From a virus, in IMG/VR virus record IMGVR_UViG_3300032156_000027, positions 1 through 43,396 of that record: a stretch of 43,396 bases of DNA, one strand, 5' to 3'. Below, piece by piece: positions 29,203-37,299 of this stretch (within the stretch, counting starts at the first letter, position 1; each line of letters opens with the position of its first letter). The position numbers and the translations under genes are program-made. The notes below the pieces were generated by a model. It did no database searches. It was given only the letters and a program-made list of their open reading frames with translations, and had not been told where the DNA came from.

Positions 29203-30734
29203 ATTTAGTAACAGTTGTTATATCAACAAGAAAAAGAGATGAAGAGTATTACAAACATGTAAAGAAAATGTTTTCACATCCGAAAACTCAGATCTTAATG
29301 TATGAAAATGAAGGTATTATGTCATTACCTGAAGTATATAATAAAGGTTTGGAAGAAAGTGAGAATGATATCGTTGTGTTTTCACATGATGATCTTATTC
29401 TTCAATCTACCAATATGACCCCAAAAATCATCAAGATGTTTGATAAACATCCGGATTATGGAATTATCGGTATTGCAGGGACAACCGATTTGGTTAATGG
29501 TAGATGGTGGGAAATCCGGAAATCTATGTATGGTAAAGTTGGACACACTAAAGATGGTAAAATATGGATGAACAAATATAACAACGAATCTTTTGTTGAT
29601 AATTTGAAAGATGTTGTTTGCGTTGATGGAGTATTCTTTATGATTCATAAGAAAAGAATTCAATTTCCTTTTGACGAAGACTTCAAAGGATTCCATTTCT
29701 ATGATATTCCATTCTGTATTTTGAATTATAAAGCAGGCGTTAAAATTGGCCTTACGACCAAAATTGAAATTGTACATAAATCTATTGGCGAAACTAATGA
29801 ACAATGGGAAAAGAATAAATTACAATTTGAAGAAAAATTTAAAGATGTTTTACCGATTAAAATGACGAATAATAAAAGTTTTACGGAAAAAATGAATTAT
29901 TCAAAAGATAGTATTGGCGTTGGCATAGTAACTTACAATGCTCCTGAAAGAATTAAACAATCAGCAGCAACAATTCCTAATTGGATTAAACATTTTGTTA
30001 TTGTAAATGATGGTACGCCATATGATAATTCAGTATATCCTCCAAATGCTCATATTATTACTCATAATACAAATAAATCTGTTGGACAAGCCAAAAATAC
30101 CGCAATGAAATATCTTATGGATGAAGGATGTGAACACATTTTTATAATGGAAGACGACATCTTAATACAATCTGAACTTATATTTCAAACGTACATAAAA
30201 GCATCACTTTTTACGGGTATTAAACATTTAAATTATGCGTTGCAGGGGCCAGCGAATAAAAAAGGATCTCAAGGATTTAATAACTTGGAAGATAGAGCCA
30301 AACAACAAAATCTTACCGACCCTAATCCAAGGCAAATTATAAAATATGCAGAAGATGTCGAAATAGCCCTTTATCCAAATAGCGTTGGAGCGTTTTCTTA
30401 TTATCAAAGAGAAGTATTAGAAGCCATTGGTGGATTTGACGATTTTTATAAAAACGCCTGGGAGCATGTTGACCACACATTACAAGCGTTTAAAAAGGGA
30501 TATACTACTCCTTATTGGTGGTTTGCCGATATTAATAATTCATGGATGTATATTAAAGATATCGAAGGATGTATTGAAAATTCCACTATTGGCCATACCG
30601 ATGAGTGGAAAGAAAATTATCAACGAGGATTCCTCCATTTTAAGAAAAAACACGGATTTGGTCCAACAGAAGTGCCAGACTCTAAACCTGAACAAGTTCA
30701 GCACATATTGAATTATCTTTATCAAAACAGATAA
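29199..30734 (+). CDS. Two-domain glycosyltransferase (GT2-like)
   Basis: 511 residues with two GT-A-type domains. Domain 1 (1-215): VVISTRKRDEEYYKHVKKMF, IVVFSHDDLIL (DxD-like HDD) and a FHFYDIPFC acceptor region. Domain 2 (about 235-490): GVGIVTYNAPERIKQSAATI, HIFIMEDDILIQ (EDD metal site) and an ending with ENAWEHVDH-like residues (NAWEHVDHT). Probably sugar transfer to a virion protein, DNA base or cell-surface glycan. It precedes the Thr/Ser-rich LamG protein by 23 bases, making that a candidate acceptor. Confidence 0.85.
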   Translation: MNLVTVVISTRKRDEEYYKHVKKMFSHPKTQILMYENEGIMSLPEVYNKGLEESENDIVVFSHDDLILQSTNMTPKIIKMFDKHPDYGIIGIAGTTDLVNGRWWEIRKSMYGKVGHTKDGKIWMNKYNNESFVDNLKDVVCVDGVFFMIHKKRIQFPFDEDFKGFHFYDIPFCILNYKAGVKIGLTTKIEIVHKSIGETNEQWEKNKLQFEEKFKDVLPIKMTNNKSFTEKMNYSKDSIGVGIVTYNAPERIKQSAATIPNWIKHFVIVNDGTPYDNSVYPPNAHIITHNTNKSVGQAKNTAMKYLMDEGCEHIFIMEDDILIQSELIFQTYIKASLFTGIKHLNYALQGPANKKGSQGFNNLEDRAKQQNLTDPNPRQIIKYAEDVEIALYPNSVGAFSYYQREVLEAIGGFDDFYKNAWEHVDHTLQAFKKGYTTPYWWFADINNSWMYIKDIEGCIENSTIGHTDEWKENYQRGFLHFKKKHGFGPTEVPDSKPEQVQHILNYLYQNR

Positions 30735-30735
30735 T

Positions 30736-30743
30736 ATTTATAG
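30736..30743 (+). promoter_or_regulatory. TATTTATA element before the second LamG gene
   Basis: Exact TATTTATA 14 bases before ATG 30758, on the coding strand. Confidence 0.35.
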
Positions 30744-30757
30744 GTATATATTTTATT

Positions 30758-32410
30758 ATGACAGAATTAATTGAAAAATTTGCCGAATGCGCATTTCCAT
30801 CAAATGCAGTTGCATATTGGAATTTCGATGAGTCGTCAGGAACATTTCTTGATAAAGTCGGTGGTTATATTGGTACAGGTTCTGGCATAATATATAGTGC
30901 GTCAGGAAAATTAGGTAGATGCGTAGAATTTAGTAAAAATACTGATTATATAGCAGTGCCAAATAATTCTGGTTTTGTTCCAATAAATGATAAATATTCA
31001 ATTTCATTGTGGTTTAAGATGGATGTACTACCGTCAGTAGCAAAAAGAATTTATATGTTGGCCAGATTATATGATAATGCGGCAGGAAGGCATTCATTTC
31101 AGATATCGTTACCATCTGATGGTAATTATCTACACTTTGAAGTGACTAATAATACCTCAACAGCATATGGAACAGATGCCGAATATCCTTTCGCTATTGG
31201 CACTTGGTACCATATTGCGTGCGTTAATTTAGGCAATGGAATTCCAGCACTGATTTATGTTAATGGAAATAATAATACAACTTGGCACAGCGCGACTTTT
31301 ACAGGAACAATACTAAAAGCAAATGGTACATTGAGAATTGGAAACATTTCAACATCTGGAACATCAGCAATCGACGGATCTATAGACGAATTAGGATTAT
31401 GGAATAGAGATCTATCATCAAGTGAGATATTGACATTATATAATGGTAATAGTGGACTTACGTATTGTACTGTATCTTCTATAACACCAACCCCAACCGT
31501 TACAAAAAGTACAACGCCTGCCAGCACAAGCGATGTCACTCCGACTGTTACATCCACAAGAAGCACAACGCCTACAATTATATTAAGCGCAACTCCAAGT
31601 ATCACGAAGAGTATTACGCCCACAAAAACTGTGACGCCGACAATTATATTAAGCGCCACTCCAACTATTACAAAAAGCATTGCCATACCAATACCATCGC
31701 CATCCGTTGCATGTACATTTCCATCTGGATGTGTAGGTTATTGGAAATTAGATGAAATATCTGGCAGCACATTAGATAGTGTTAACACAAACAATGGAAC
31801 ATTAATAAATTCGCCGACGCGGGGCGCCGCTGGTAAAATAGGAACTTGTTATACATTTGTTGATACAAGTTCTCAATCCATAAGTATGGGCGAGGTATCG
31901 GCTCTTAAACTTCCAAAATTAAGTGTATCTGCTTGGTTTAAGACAACAACAAATCATTATGATTGTATAGTATCTGAAATTAATGGATCATTATCAGCGG
32001 GATGGGCAATCACTACTGAATTATCAAAATTAAGATGTAGGTTAGGTGATAACGCAACACACGCAGTAAATATTGACGGTACAACAAATGTTATTACTGG
32101 CGCTTGGTTCCATATTGTACTAACAAGTGATGGAGCGTATGGTAAAATGTACATCAATGGAAAACAAGAAGGCGGAAATGTTGCATTTCCATATAATCTT
32201 GCGTATGGTACGGGATCTAATGGATATTTCAGAATTGGAGCTCGTGGCAGCTTGCCAGGTCAATTTTTTAATGGATCTATTGATGAGGTCGGAATTTGGA
32301 ATCGAGCTTTAACGGCAGCAGAGGTTTCTACTCTCTATAATAGTGGAAATGCTCTTGCTTATTGTAAAAAATGTACTATGATTGTTTCAATTAATGTAAT
32401 AAGCGAATAA
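30758..32410 (+). CDS. Double LamG-domain virion surface protein with Thr/Pro linker
   Basis: 550 residues. Two LamG/concanavalin-like jelly rolls at about 10-232 (AVAYWNFDESSGTFLDKVGG ... SIDELGLWNRDLSSSEILTL) and 323-540 (CVGYWKLDEISGSTLDSVNT ... SIDEVGIWNRALTAAEVSTL). A ~75-residue linker of Thr, Pro, Ser and Ile repeats (TPTITKSI-type units) joins them; the repeats are also visible in the DNA around 31490-31690. Likely an exposed fibre or decoration that binds glycans. The linker is a plausible O-glycosylation target for the glycosyltransferase encoded upstream. Confidence 0.78.
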   Translation: MTELIEKFAECAFPSNAVAYWNFDESSGTFLDKVGGYIGTGSGIIYSASGKLGRCVEFSKNTDYIAVPNNSGFVPINDKYSISLWFKMDVLPSVAKRIYMLARLYDNAAGRHSFQISLPSDGNYLHFEVTNNTSTAYGTDAEYPFAIGTWYHIACVNLGNGIPALIYVNGNNNTTWHSATFTGTILKANGTLRIGNISTSGTSAIDGSIDELGLWNRDLSSSEILTLYNGNSGLTYCTVSSITPTPTVTKSTTPASTSDVTPTVTSTRSTTPTIILSATPSITKSITPTKTVTPTIILSATPTITKSIAIPIPSPSVACTFPSGCVGYWKLDEISGSTLDSVNTNNGTLINSPTRGAAGKIGTCYTFVDTSSQSISMGEVSALKLPKLSVSAWFKTTTNHYDCIVSEINGSLSAGWAITTELSKLRCRLGDNATHAVNIDGTTNVITGAWFHIVLTSDGAYGKMYINGKQEGGNVAFPYNLAYGTGSNGYFRIGARGSLPGQFFNGSIDEVGIWNRALTAAEVSTLYNSGNALAYCKKCTMIVSINVISE

Positions 32411-32415
32411 ATAAT

Positions 32416-32446
32416 TTGTTTTATTCGAATATTTATATTATCTTTG
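32416..32446 (+). promoter_or_regulatory. Host-type promoter of the tmRNA unit
   Basis: TTG at 32416-32418 and TATCTTTG at 32439-32446, 20 bases between them. Confidence 0.75.
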
Positions 32447-32451
32447 CATCT

Positions 32452-32460
32452 GTTCTTTGA
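32452..32460 (+). promoter_or_regulatory. boxA-like element before the tmRNA
   Basis: GTTCTTTGA immediately after the promoter, the same core found before both tRNA arrays. The ~105 bases between it and the tmRNA 5' end contain a small hairpin (CGTAG/CTACG near 32510) but no gene that I can see. Confidence 0.45.
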
Positions 32461-32566
32461 AAATACAAGCTGGTGATATTCCGAATGGATATTGGTAAGC
32501 AATCAGTCGTAGATGACCTACGCAATTAGTCTTATTTACAGTAGAGGGTATGTAAATCCAGCAAAC

Positions 32567-32970
32567 GGGGGTGACTTGGATTTGATTTCAGGTATCAGAA
32601 ATAAATTGCAAGCGGTCAGATATCATCTATGACTTTAATCTACGATGGTAATTTATAAATGGCAACATTTATTCGAACATGGAAGTGGCAGGTTTACTTG
32701 CAACTTCTAATGTAGCAGCTTAGTCTCAGACAAAGTTCTACAAGGGGTCAGGGGAGTATATAACCCATCAACAGAAACTCTGAAAGCGAACACCGCTGCA
32801 GTGTGTTAGGAATAATTTATGGTTCAATTCTAATATAAATGAACCGTCCATAGTTTCGGATAACGATGGAAAAATAGGAATTCGATATTTGTTTGTTATG
32901 AATAACAAAATAAACTTGTAGTAATTTATTGTTGAACAGGAAAGACTCGGCTTCGATGCCGACACCTCCA
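32567..32970 (+). ncRNA. ssrA: tmRNA (transfer-messenger RNA)
   Basis: 5' end GGGGGTGACTTGGATTTGA and 3' end CGGC-TTCGAT-GCCGACACCTCCA form the tRNA-like part. The acceptor stem GGGGGTG/CACCTCC has the G3-U70 wobble required for alanylation; the T loop has 6 bases (TTCGAT) instead of 7. The mRNA part holds a frame ending GLLATSNVAA and TAG (stop 32721-32723), an AA-ending degradation tag like ALAA. The resume codon cannot be fixed by eye. tmRNA rescues ribosomes on broken messages. Length about 404 bases. Confidence 0.88.
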
Positions 32971-32980
32971 CTCATTACTA

Positions 32981-33010
32981 AGAGATTCTTTATTAAGGAT
33001 CTCTTTTTTA
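32981..33010 (+). terminator. Intrinsic terminator after the tmRNA
   Basis: AGAGATTCTT pairs with AAGGATCTCT (10 bp, one G-U), followed by a T run. Confidence 0.8.
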
Positions 33011-33073
33011 TTTATTACTAACATCATCTATGTTAGCGTGCAAAATGAATGATATCACATTGATATAGACAAA

Positions 33074-33097
33074 CAAAGGAGAGTGAAGCCTCCTTTG
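33074..33097 (-). terminator. Hairpin at the end of the 408-aa gene
   Basis: CAAAGGAG/CTCCTTTG with an 8-base loop, 18 bases past the stop codon on the minus strand. T tract only moderate, so a weaker terminator. Confidence 0.55.
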
Positions 33098-33114
33098 TTG
33101 AGATAATTAAATTA

Positions 33115-34341
33115 TTATGTCATCATTTTTTGTGGCGCATTGCCGCCCAATTTTTTCATATAATCATTTAACCATGCGGTTTCAGCACTATTTAAAGGGG
33201 GCCCGACATATTTTTTACCCCTTCTTATATTGCTTTGAATTTGTTTCATTCGTTCAGGCGAAACAGGTTGCTTCATTGCGACATATGATGTTTTATCTAT
33301 TTTTGGAGCTAAAGCCGACAATTTTAAATTAGATGTTGGTGCTGTCATAGGTTCTTTCACGCGCGTAGGTACAGATGCCGCAGCAGCCGCCTTACAAATT
33401 GATTCGACATCATCATCGGTAAATCCCTCTGCTCTTCCAATTAAATCTAGTTTCACTTGCGTTTTAGGACCAAATTTACCATCTATAACTAGGCCTCCCA
33501 GGCATTTTTGTACTCTAGCTATTGTGTCAGACTGGCATCCAAAACTGTATGTTCCTGAGCAAGGTTTATAATTTCCACCGCCAGTTATTGCTTGGTCTTC
33601 TGGTGGATTTTCTTGAGCTAATTGTCTTGCGAATTTTTTCACAAGATTTCTAACTGGAACATAAATTTTATTCCATGTTGACGAAATATCAATGTCAGAA
33701 TCGAGCCATTCAAGTAAATCTCCATCTCCTTCATTTAAATGATCCTCATTAAATATCGCAATTAAAGCCGATAAATCAGATACGGTAACTAAAGAATTAA
33801 ATACACTAAAAAGAAGTTTATTCCTAGTACCAAGTCCTTTCATTGCATTGTATAAATCATCAGATAATGCCTGTATTGTATCATCATCTAATCCTCTATC
33901 TATTTGATCAATCTTTTCTTTATTGTTTTTTACATATTCGAATAATTTTTTAGTTTTTGGATATGCTTTATCTTTATCAACTAACCATAATACTAATGGA
34001 ACTACCGCTAAAGCCGCTGCTCCTCCAAGAATTGCTCCTCCAATGGCCCCAGCACTGGCAACGCCTGCCGATCCTAACACCATTTCACCCACAGCAGCTG
34101 CTGTTGATCCTCCAGAGATAGCAGCTCCTGTTGAGCCAGCGGCTGATGATGCCCATATAGGTGCAGCAATTGAACCAGCAATCGATCCTGCGCCTGCCGC
34201 TCCGCCTGTTGCTATTGCAGTTTTTTTAGCTATACCCCAAGGTGATTCTAATTGTTCATTAAGAGTTTTTGAGATGTCATAATTCATCATCAATTTAATT
34301 CTCTCTAACGATTCTTCGGCTGTTAGTTTTTTTCTTTTCAT
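33115..34341 (-). CDS. Tagged modular virion protein: Gly/Ala membrane region and peptidoglycan-binding domain
   Basis: 408 residues. Tag at 1-31 (MKRKKLTAEESLERIKLMMN, then YDISKTLNEQ). Residues ~35-120 are Gly/Ala-rich and hydrophobic, ending in ALAVVPLVLWLVDK, so it probably inserts in a membrane. Residues ~135-240 are helical with IQALSDDLYNAMKGLGT, which faintly resembles an annexin repeat. Residues ~258-300 are a PG_binding_1-like unit (VIDGKFGPKTQVKLD). Paralogue of the next gene. The layout fits a protein carried in the virion and released into the envelope during DNA entry. Confidence 0.7.
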   Translation of the reverse strand: MKRKKLTAEESLERIKLMMNYDISKTLNEQLESPWGIAKKTAIATGGAAGAGSIAGSIAAPIWASSAAGSTGAAISGGSTAAAVGEMVLGSAGVASAGAIGGAILGGAAALAVVPLVLWLVDKDKAYPKTKKLFEYVKNNKEKIDQIDRGLDDDTIQALSDDLYNAMKGLGTRNKLLFSVFNSLVTVSDLSALIAIFNEDHLNEGDGDLLEWLDSDIDISSTWNKIYVPVRNLVKKFARQLAQENPPEDQAITGGGNYKPCSGTYSFGCQSDTIARVQKCLGGLVIDGKFGPKTQVKLDLIGRAEGFTDDDVESICKAAAAASVPTRVKEPMTAPTSNLKLSALAPKIDKTSYVAMKQPVSPERMKQIQSNIRRGKKYVGPPLNSAETAWLNDYMKKLGGNAPQKMMT

Positions 34342-34343
34342 AT

Positions 34344-35234
34344 TTATGCTAATTTTTTAAGCGGAGGGGCCTGTCCAAATTTAGGTATGCTACCTTTTAA
34401 TTGTGCTATTGGTGCTGTTAGTGGTTTTACTTGAGCAATATTTCTTTCCGGAGATTCTTGTGGTACTTCTTTTCCTTGTATTTTAGCCTGAAGATTTAGA
34501 ATATCATCATCGGTAAAAGTTTGAATTCCAAATGGAGATAATGCAGCTTGTGTTTTTGTACCAAATTTACCATCTGGAACCAATCCAAGAGATGTTTGTA
34601 TTGGTTTTATTCCTTCTCCACTAGTTCCGAATCTATATGGATCATCTGCTGTTCCTGTTACTGGCTTATATCCGCCTGTGGTGGCAAGTTTTTGTTTTTC
34701 TACAGGTTGATTTTCTATATCCATCTTATCTTCCTTAGCGGGTAGATTTTGGGCCGCTGTCGTCATAAGATTCTCAAGTGATGTGAGGATTCTAGTTTGA
34801 ACATTTCTTCCCATTCCCACTTCCTTAGTAATCCACGTATACAAATCCTCTTTTGCCCCATAAGTACTATTAAATGAATCATTCAAAGCAACAAAATCAG
34901 ATGCGGATTTTAACATTTCAAATACATTAGCAACTGGTCTTTTATTAAGCCCAAGACCCTGCATAGTTGAATATAATGTTTTAGACAATGTAGCTACTTG
35001 TGCATCGCTTATTCCTCTTGGTACTTTACTGAGCTGTTCTTTATATGTTTCTGCATAATCGAACATTTGTTTCAATTTACCAAAATAATCGCTAAGTTGT
35101 TCTCTACTGCCAGGACCAAAAATTCGTTGGCCGCCATATTCTAATTGCTCAGTAAGAGTCTTTGATGAATCATAATTCATCATAAATTTAATTTTATTAA
35201 TTGATTCTTCAATTGTTTGGTTAGATTTTTTCAT
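34344..35234 (-). CDS. Tagged virion protein with peptidoglycan-binding domain (296 aa)
   Basis: Paralogue of the 408-aa protein without its membrane region. Tag MKKSNQTIEESINKIKFMMN then YDSSKTLTEQ; helical region with LSKTLYSTMQGLGLNKRP, aligned to AMKGLGT of the neighbour; peptidoglycan-binding-like unit GLVPDGKFGTKTQAALSPFG; Pro/Glu linker and a short C-terminal PLTAPIAQLKGSIPKF shared in type with the neighbour (PMTAPTSNLKLSALAPKI). Two bases separate the genes. Confidence 0.7.
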   Translation of the reverse strand: MKKSNQTIEESINKIKFMMNYDSSKTLTEQLEYGGQRIFGPGSREQLSDYFGKLKQMFDYAETYKEQLSKVPRGISDAQVATLSKTLYSTMQGLGLNKRPVANVFEMLKSASDFVALNDSFNSTYGAKEDLYTWITKEVGMGRNVQTRILTSLENLMTTAAQNLPAKEDKMDIENQPVEKQKLATTGGYKPVTGTADDPYRFGTSGEGIKPIQTSLGLVPDGKFGTKTQAALSPFGIQTFTDDDILNLQAKIQGKEVPQESPERNIAQVKPLTAPIAQLKGSIPKFGQAPPLKKLA

Positions 35235-35247
35235 ATTATGATTTTTA

Positions 35248-35255
35248 TATAAATA
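35248..35255 (-). promoter_or_regulatory. TATTTATA element before the 296-aa gene
   Basis: Exact TATTTATA on the minus strand, 13 bases before ATG 35234. Confidence 0.35.
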
Positions 35256-35274
35256 TCTATTATTATTAATTATT

Positions 35275-35568
35275 TTACATTCCTTTTATTGGGTTCGCTC
35301 TACCTCTTACAGGATTTGCTTCTGGATAATCTTCATGTTTCTTTGTATAGTCTACTGGGTTAGCCACACTTCTTTTTACTAGATCCTCTGCATGATCGAC
35401 TTCTGGATACGGCGGATAATCTTTAGCACCAAGGCTAGATCCAGATTCACTTGATGTTGTAGACGATGGCGTCGCTGATGTGGTGGAAGTTATATTATCA
35501 ACCTCGTCAATTTTTTGATTTTTCCCAAGTATTTTAACAAGTTGTTTTTCGGTTATAATCATTTTCAT
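35275..35568 (-). CDS. Small tagged protein (97 aa)
   Basis: Starts MKMIITEKQLVKILGKNQKI, the short form of the tag with an ITE tripeptide. The middle is Ser/Thr-rich (ITSTTSATPSSTTSSESGSS) and the C-terminus is polar with repeated NPV/NPI units. It looks largely disordered. Likely a virion-internal or processed peptide if the tag is a sorting signal. Confidence 0.55.
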   Translation of the reverse strand: MKMIITEKQLVKILGKNQKIDEVDNITSTTSATPSSTTSSESGSSLGAKDYPPYPEVDHAEDLVKRSVANPVDYTKKHEDYPEANPVRGRANPIKGM

Positions 35569-35572
35569 ACCA

Positions 35573-35580
35573 TATAAATA
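35573..35580 (-). promoter_or_regulatory. TATTTATA element before the 97-aa gene
   Basis: Exact TATTTATA on the minus strand, 4 bases before ATG 35568, like the portal and terminase genes. Confidence 0.35.
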
Positions 35581-35602
35581 CTAAAAATTTTCCGAATTTG
35601 TA

Positions 35603-35631
35603 TTGTGTATCCAAAAAAATAACTATCTTTG
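35603..35631 (+). promoter_or_regulatory. Host-type promoter for the lipoprotein
   Basis: TATCTTTG at 35624-35631; TTG candidates at 35598 and 35603 give spacings of 23 or 18 bases, so the -33 element is less certain than elsewhere. Confidence 0.6.
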
Positions 35632-35654
35632 TTTTAATTATAAATGATAAACAT

Positions 35655-36149
35655 ATGAAAAAATTATTATTTTTATTATTAATTCCGTTTCTTTTTGGAT
35701 GTGAGCCATATATAGATCCGATTGATCCACATTTAAGTGGAGGAATTTGGATATTTTATGATTATGATATTATCACACTAATTCCTAATGAATTAATAAT
35801 CGAATCCGATACCATTTGTTTAGGTGGTTTAAATTATCATTTAACCCCAATTGATAAAAGATTTATTAAAAATCAAACAAAATGGGAATTTGACGACAAT
35901 AGTTTTTCATTATATTGCGACATTAATGATTCCATTCAATCACGCATCAGATTTGATGTAATATATCCGCCATATACATACGATGAAATAACAATAAATA
36001 ATTTAACATATAATTTTGTTATAAATTCGGCATACCCAAGTAGGCTAGCATTATTAACCCCGCCAGTCAGAGCTGACATATATCTATTAAACGGAGATGA
36101 ATATAAAAAAATTAATGTACAAATTTTATTGAAATTTATGCGGGAATAA
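35655..36149 (+). CDS. Lipoprotein (164 aa)
   Basis: Starts MKKLLFLLLIPFLFGCEPYI: a signal peptide with lipobox LFGC, so Cys16 should be lipidated. The mature part looks beta-rich (GGIWIFYDYDIITLIPNELI, SRIRFDVIYPP). Not recognised. A phage lipoprotein from a host-type promoter may work at the outer membrane, for example in blocking superinfection as T5 Llp does; this is analogy only. Confidence 0.7.
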   Translation: MKKLLFLLLIPFLFGCEPYIDPIDPHLSGGIWIFYDYDIITLIPNELIIESDTICLGGLNYHLTPIDKRFIKNQTKWEFDDNSFSLYCDINDSIQSRIRFDVIYPPYTYDEITINNLTYNFVINSAYPSRLALLTPPVRADIYLLNGDEYKKINVQILLKFMRE

Positions 36150-36175
36150 TTATTGATGTGGCCTTTAAACTTATC

Positions 36176-36940
36176 TTAGCATCTATGAAATAGATTTTCT
36201 TTTATTATATTAAGATCGTTTGAACTATAAATATCGGCAGTCCATCCTTTATAATAATCTATGACGTGTCTTCCTAATTCTGAAATAGATTTACGACGAA
36301 TTTTTAAATCGCCACATGTTTTTAATAAATTTCTAGTTATATACACATAATTATTTGGCGACGATAACACCCAAATATTGTTATGTTTTGTTTTAACAGT
36401 TACATCTAAATTAATTTCAGAAACGCCTGTAATACATCTTCTATCTATATTTTTTCTAATATTTCTATTTTTATTAGACTCACATCTTTTGTTTTTTAAA
36501 ATAATAGATTTATCATATCCATAAATTTCTTCATATGTTTTCCCCCTAGTACTTGATCCAAAACGATACCTAAGTTCATCAGATGGATTATAATGTCCGC
36601 CAAAACCCCCATCATTTAAATTTGTCAATGGACCATTTTTAATGTCAATCCTTCCAATATGTTTAATCATATCAGACTCACTTATATATGCTTCAGTTTC
36701 GGTTATATTAGTAAAATATTTAATGATAATGGGATTTAGATTTAATCGTTTTATTTTATTTATCTTATTAATTTTTAAATAATTTTTATCATAAGACGAA
36801 TTTTGTAGATGTTTTAGATATCGTTTTCCATATCCTTTTCCAACATAGAATGGCTCGTATTTAAAAATATATTTACCATATGTGAAATTGCCAGATTTTC
36901 TAGGATCTAAATACACATATACATAAAAATTATTCATCAT
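36176..36940 (-). CDS. GIY-YIG endonuclease (homing type)
   Basis: 254 residues. N-terminal nuclease domain: YVYVYLDPRKSGNF (GIY-like strand), EPFYVGKGYGKRYLKHL (YIG-like strand YVGKG with the catalytic Arg) and TETEAYISESDMIKHIG (Glu). The C-terminal ~130 residues are basic and rich in Asn/Arg, as in DNA-recognition parts of Seg-type enzymes. It overlaps the upstream metallopeptidase-like gene by 11 bases and probably invaded that operon. Confidence 0.82.
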   Translation of the reverse strand: MMNNFYVYVYLDPRKSGNFTYGKYIFKYEPFYVGKGYGKRYLKHLQNSSYDKNYLKINKINKIKRLNLNPIIIKYFTNITETEAYISESDMIKHIGRIDIKNGPLTNLNDGGFGGHYNPSDELRYRFGSSTRGKTYEEIYGYDKSIILKNKRCESNKNRNIRKNIDRRCITGVSEINLDVTVKTKHNNIWVLSSPNNYVYITRNLLKTCGDLKIRRKSISELGRHVIDYYKGWTADIYSSNDLNIIKENLFHRC

Positions 36941-37298
36941 AAATTTCGGGATGTCTTATAGCAAATATTTTTATCAATTGGCCAGCCTTTGCATTACTTT
37001 CATCTTCAATTTCACCTCCAATGTCGGGCGGTTTAATTTTTAATCGGCCCTGTTCAAATTGTTTATGGTGATTAAGTTCATGGGCTAAACTTCTCATAAT
37101 ATCAACCAACATTCTGTTTTTACCATATACTTTAATTATTTTATTTTCTTTGGCATAATCATAATTGGCCATAGTTTTTAAATGCTCTCTTTTATTTAAT
37201 ATAGCAATGGTTGGAATATGCTTGATATCTAATTCTTTTTTAACGAATCTTGCAAACTCATATAGTTTTTCTTTTTTATTATCGTCTAAAAATTCCAT
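36930..37298 (-). CDS. HExxH metallopeptidase-like protein (122 aa)
   Basis: Residues ~68-80 contain SLAHELNHHKQ, an HExxH zinc-binding helix, and about 20 residues later GGEIEDESNAKA supplies a candidate third ligand. Short minimal zincins like this occur in phages. The gene starts 1 base after the M23 gene stop, so it may act with it in the virion or at lysis. The active site is visible; the substrate is not. Confidence 0.7.
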   Translation of the reverse strand: MEFLDDNKKEKLYEFARFVKKELDIKHIPTIAILNKREHLKTMANYDYAKENKIIKVYGKNRMLVDIMRSLAHELNHHKQFEQGRLKIKPPDIGGEIEDESNAKAGQLIKIFAIRHPEIYDE

Positions 37299-37299
37299 A

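Noticed and set aside
31255-31686. Minus-strand Val-rich ORF
   Set aside because: Antisense of the Thr/Pro repeat linker of the LamG protein.
32461-32566. A tRNA upstream of the tmRNA
   Set aside because: No cloverleaf can be drawn; only a small CGTAG/CTACG hairpin is evident.
32768-32971. Minus-strand ORF of 67 aa
   Set aside because: Lies over the tmRNA 3' half.
33923-34282. Plus-strand Ala/Pro-rich ORF
   Set aside because: Reverse reading of the Gly/Ala-rich membrane segment of the 408-aa gene.
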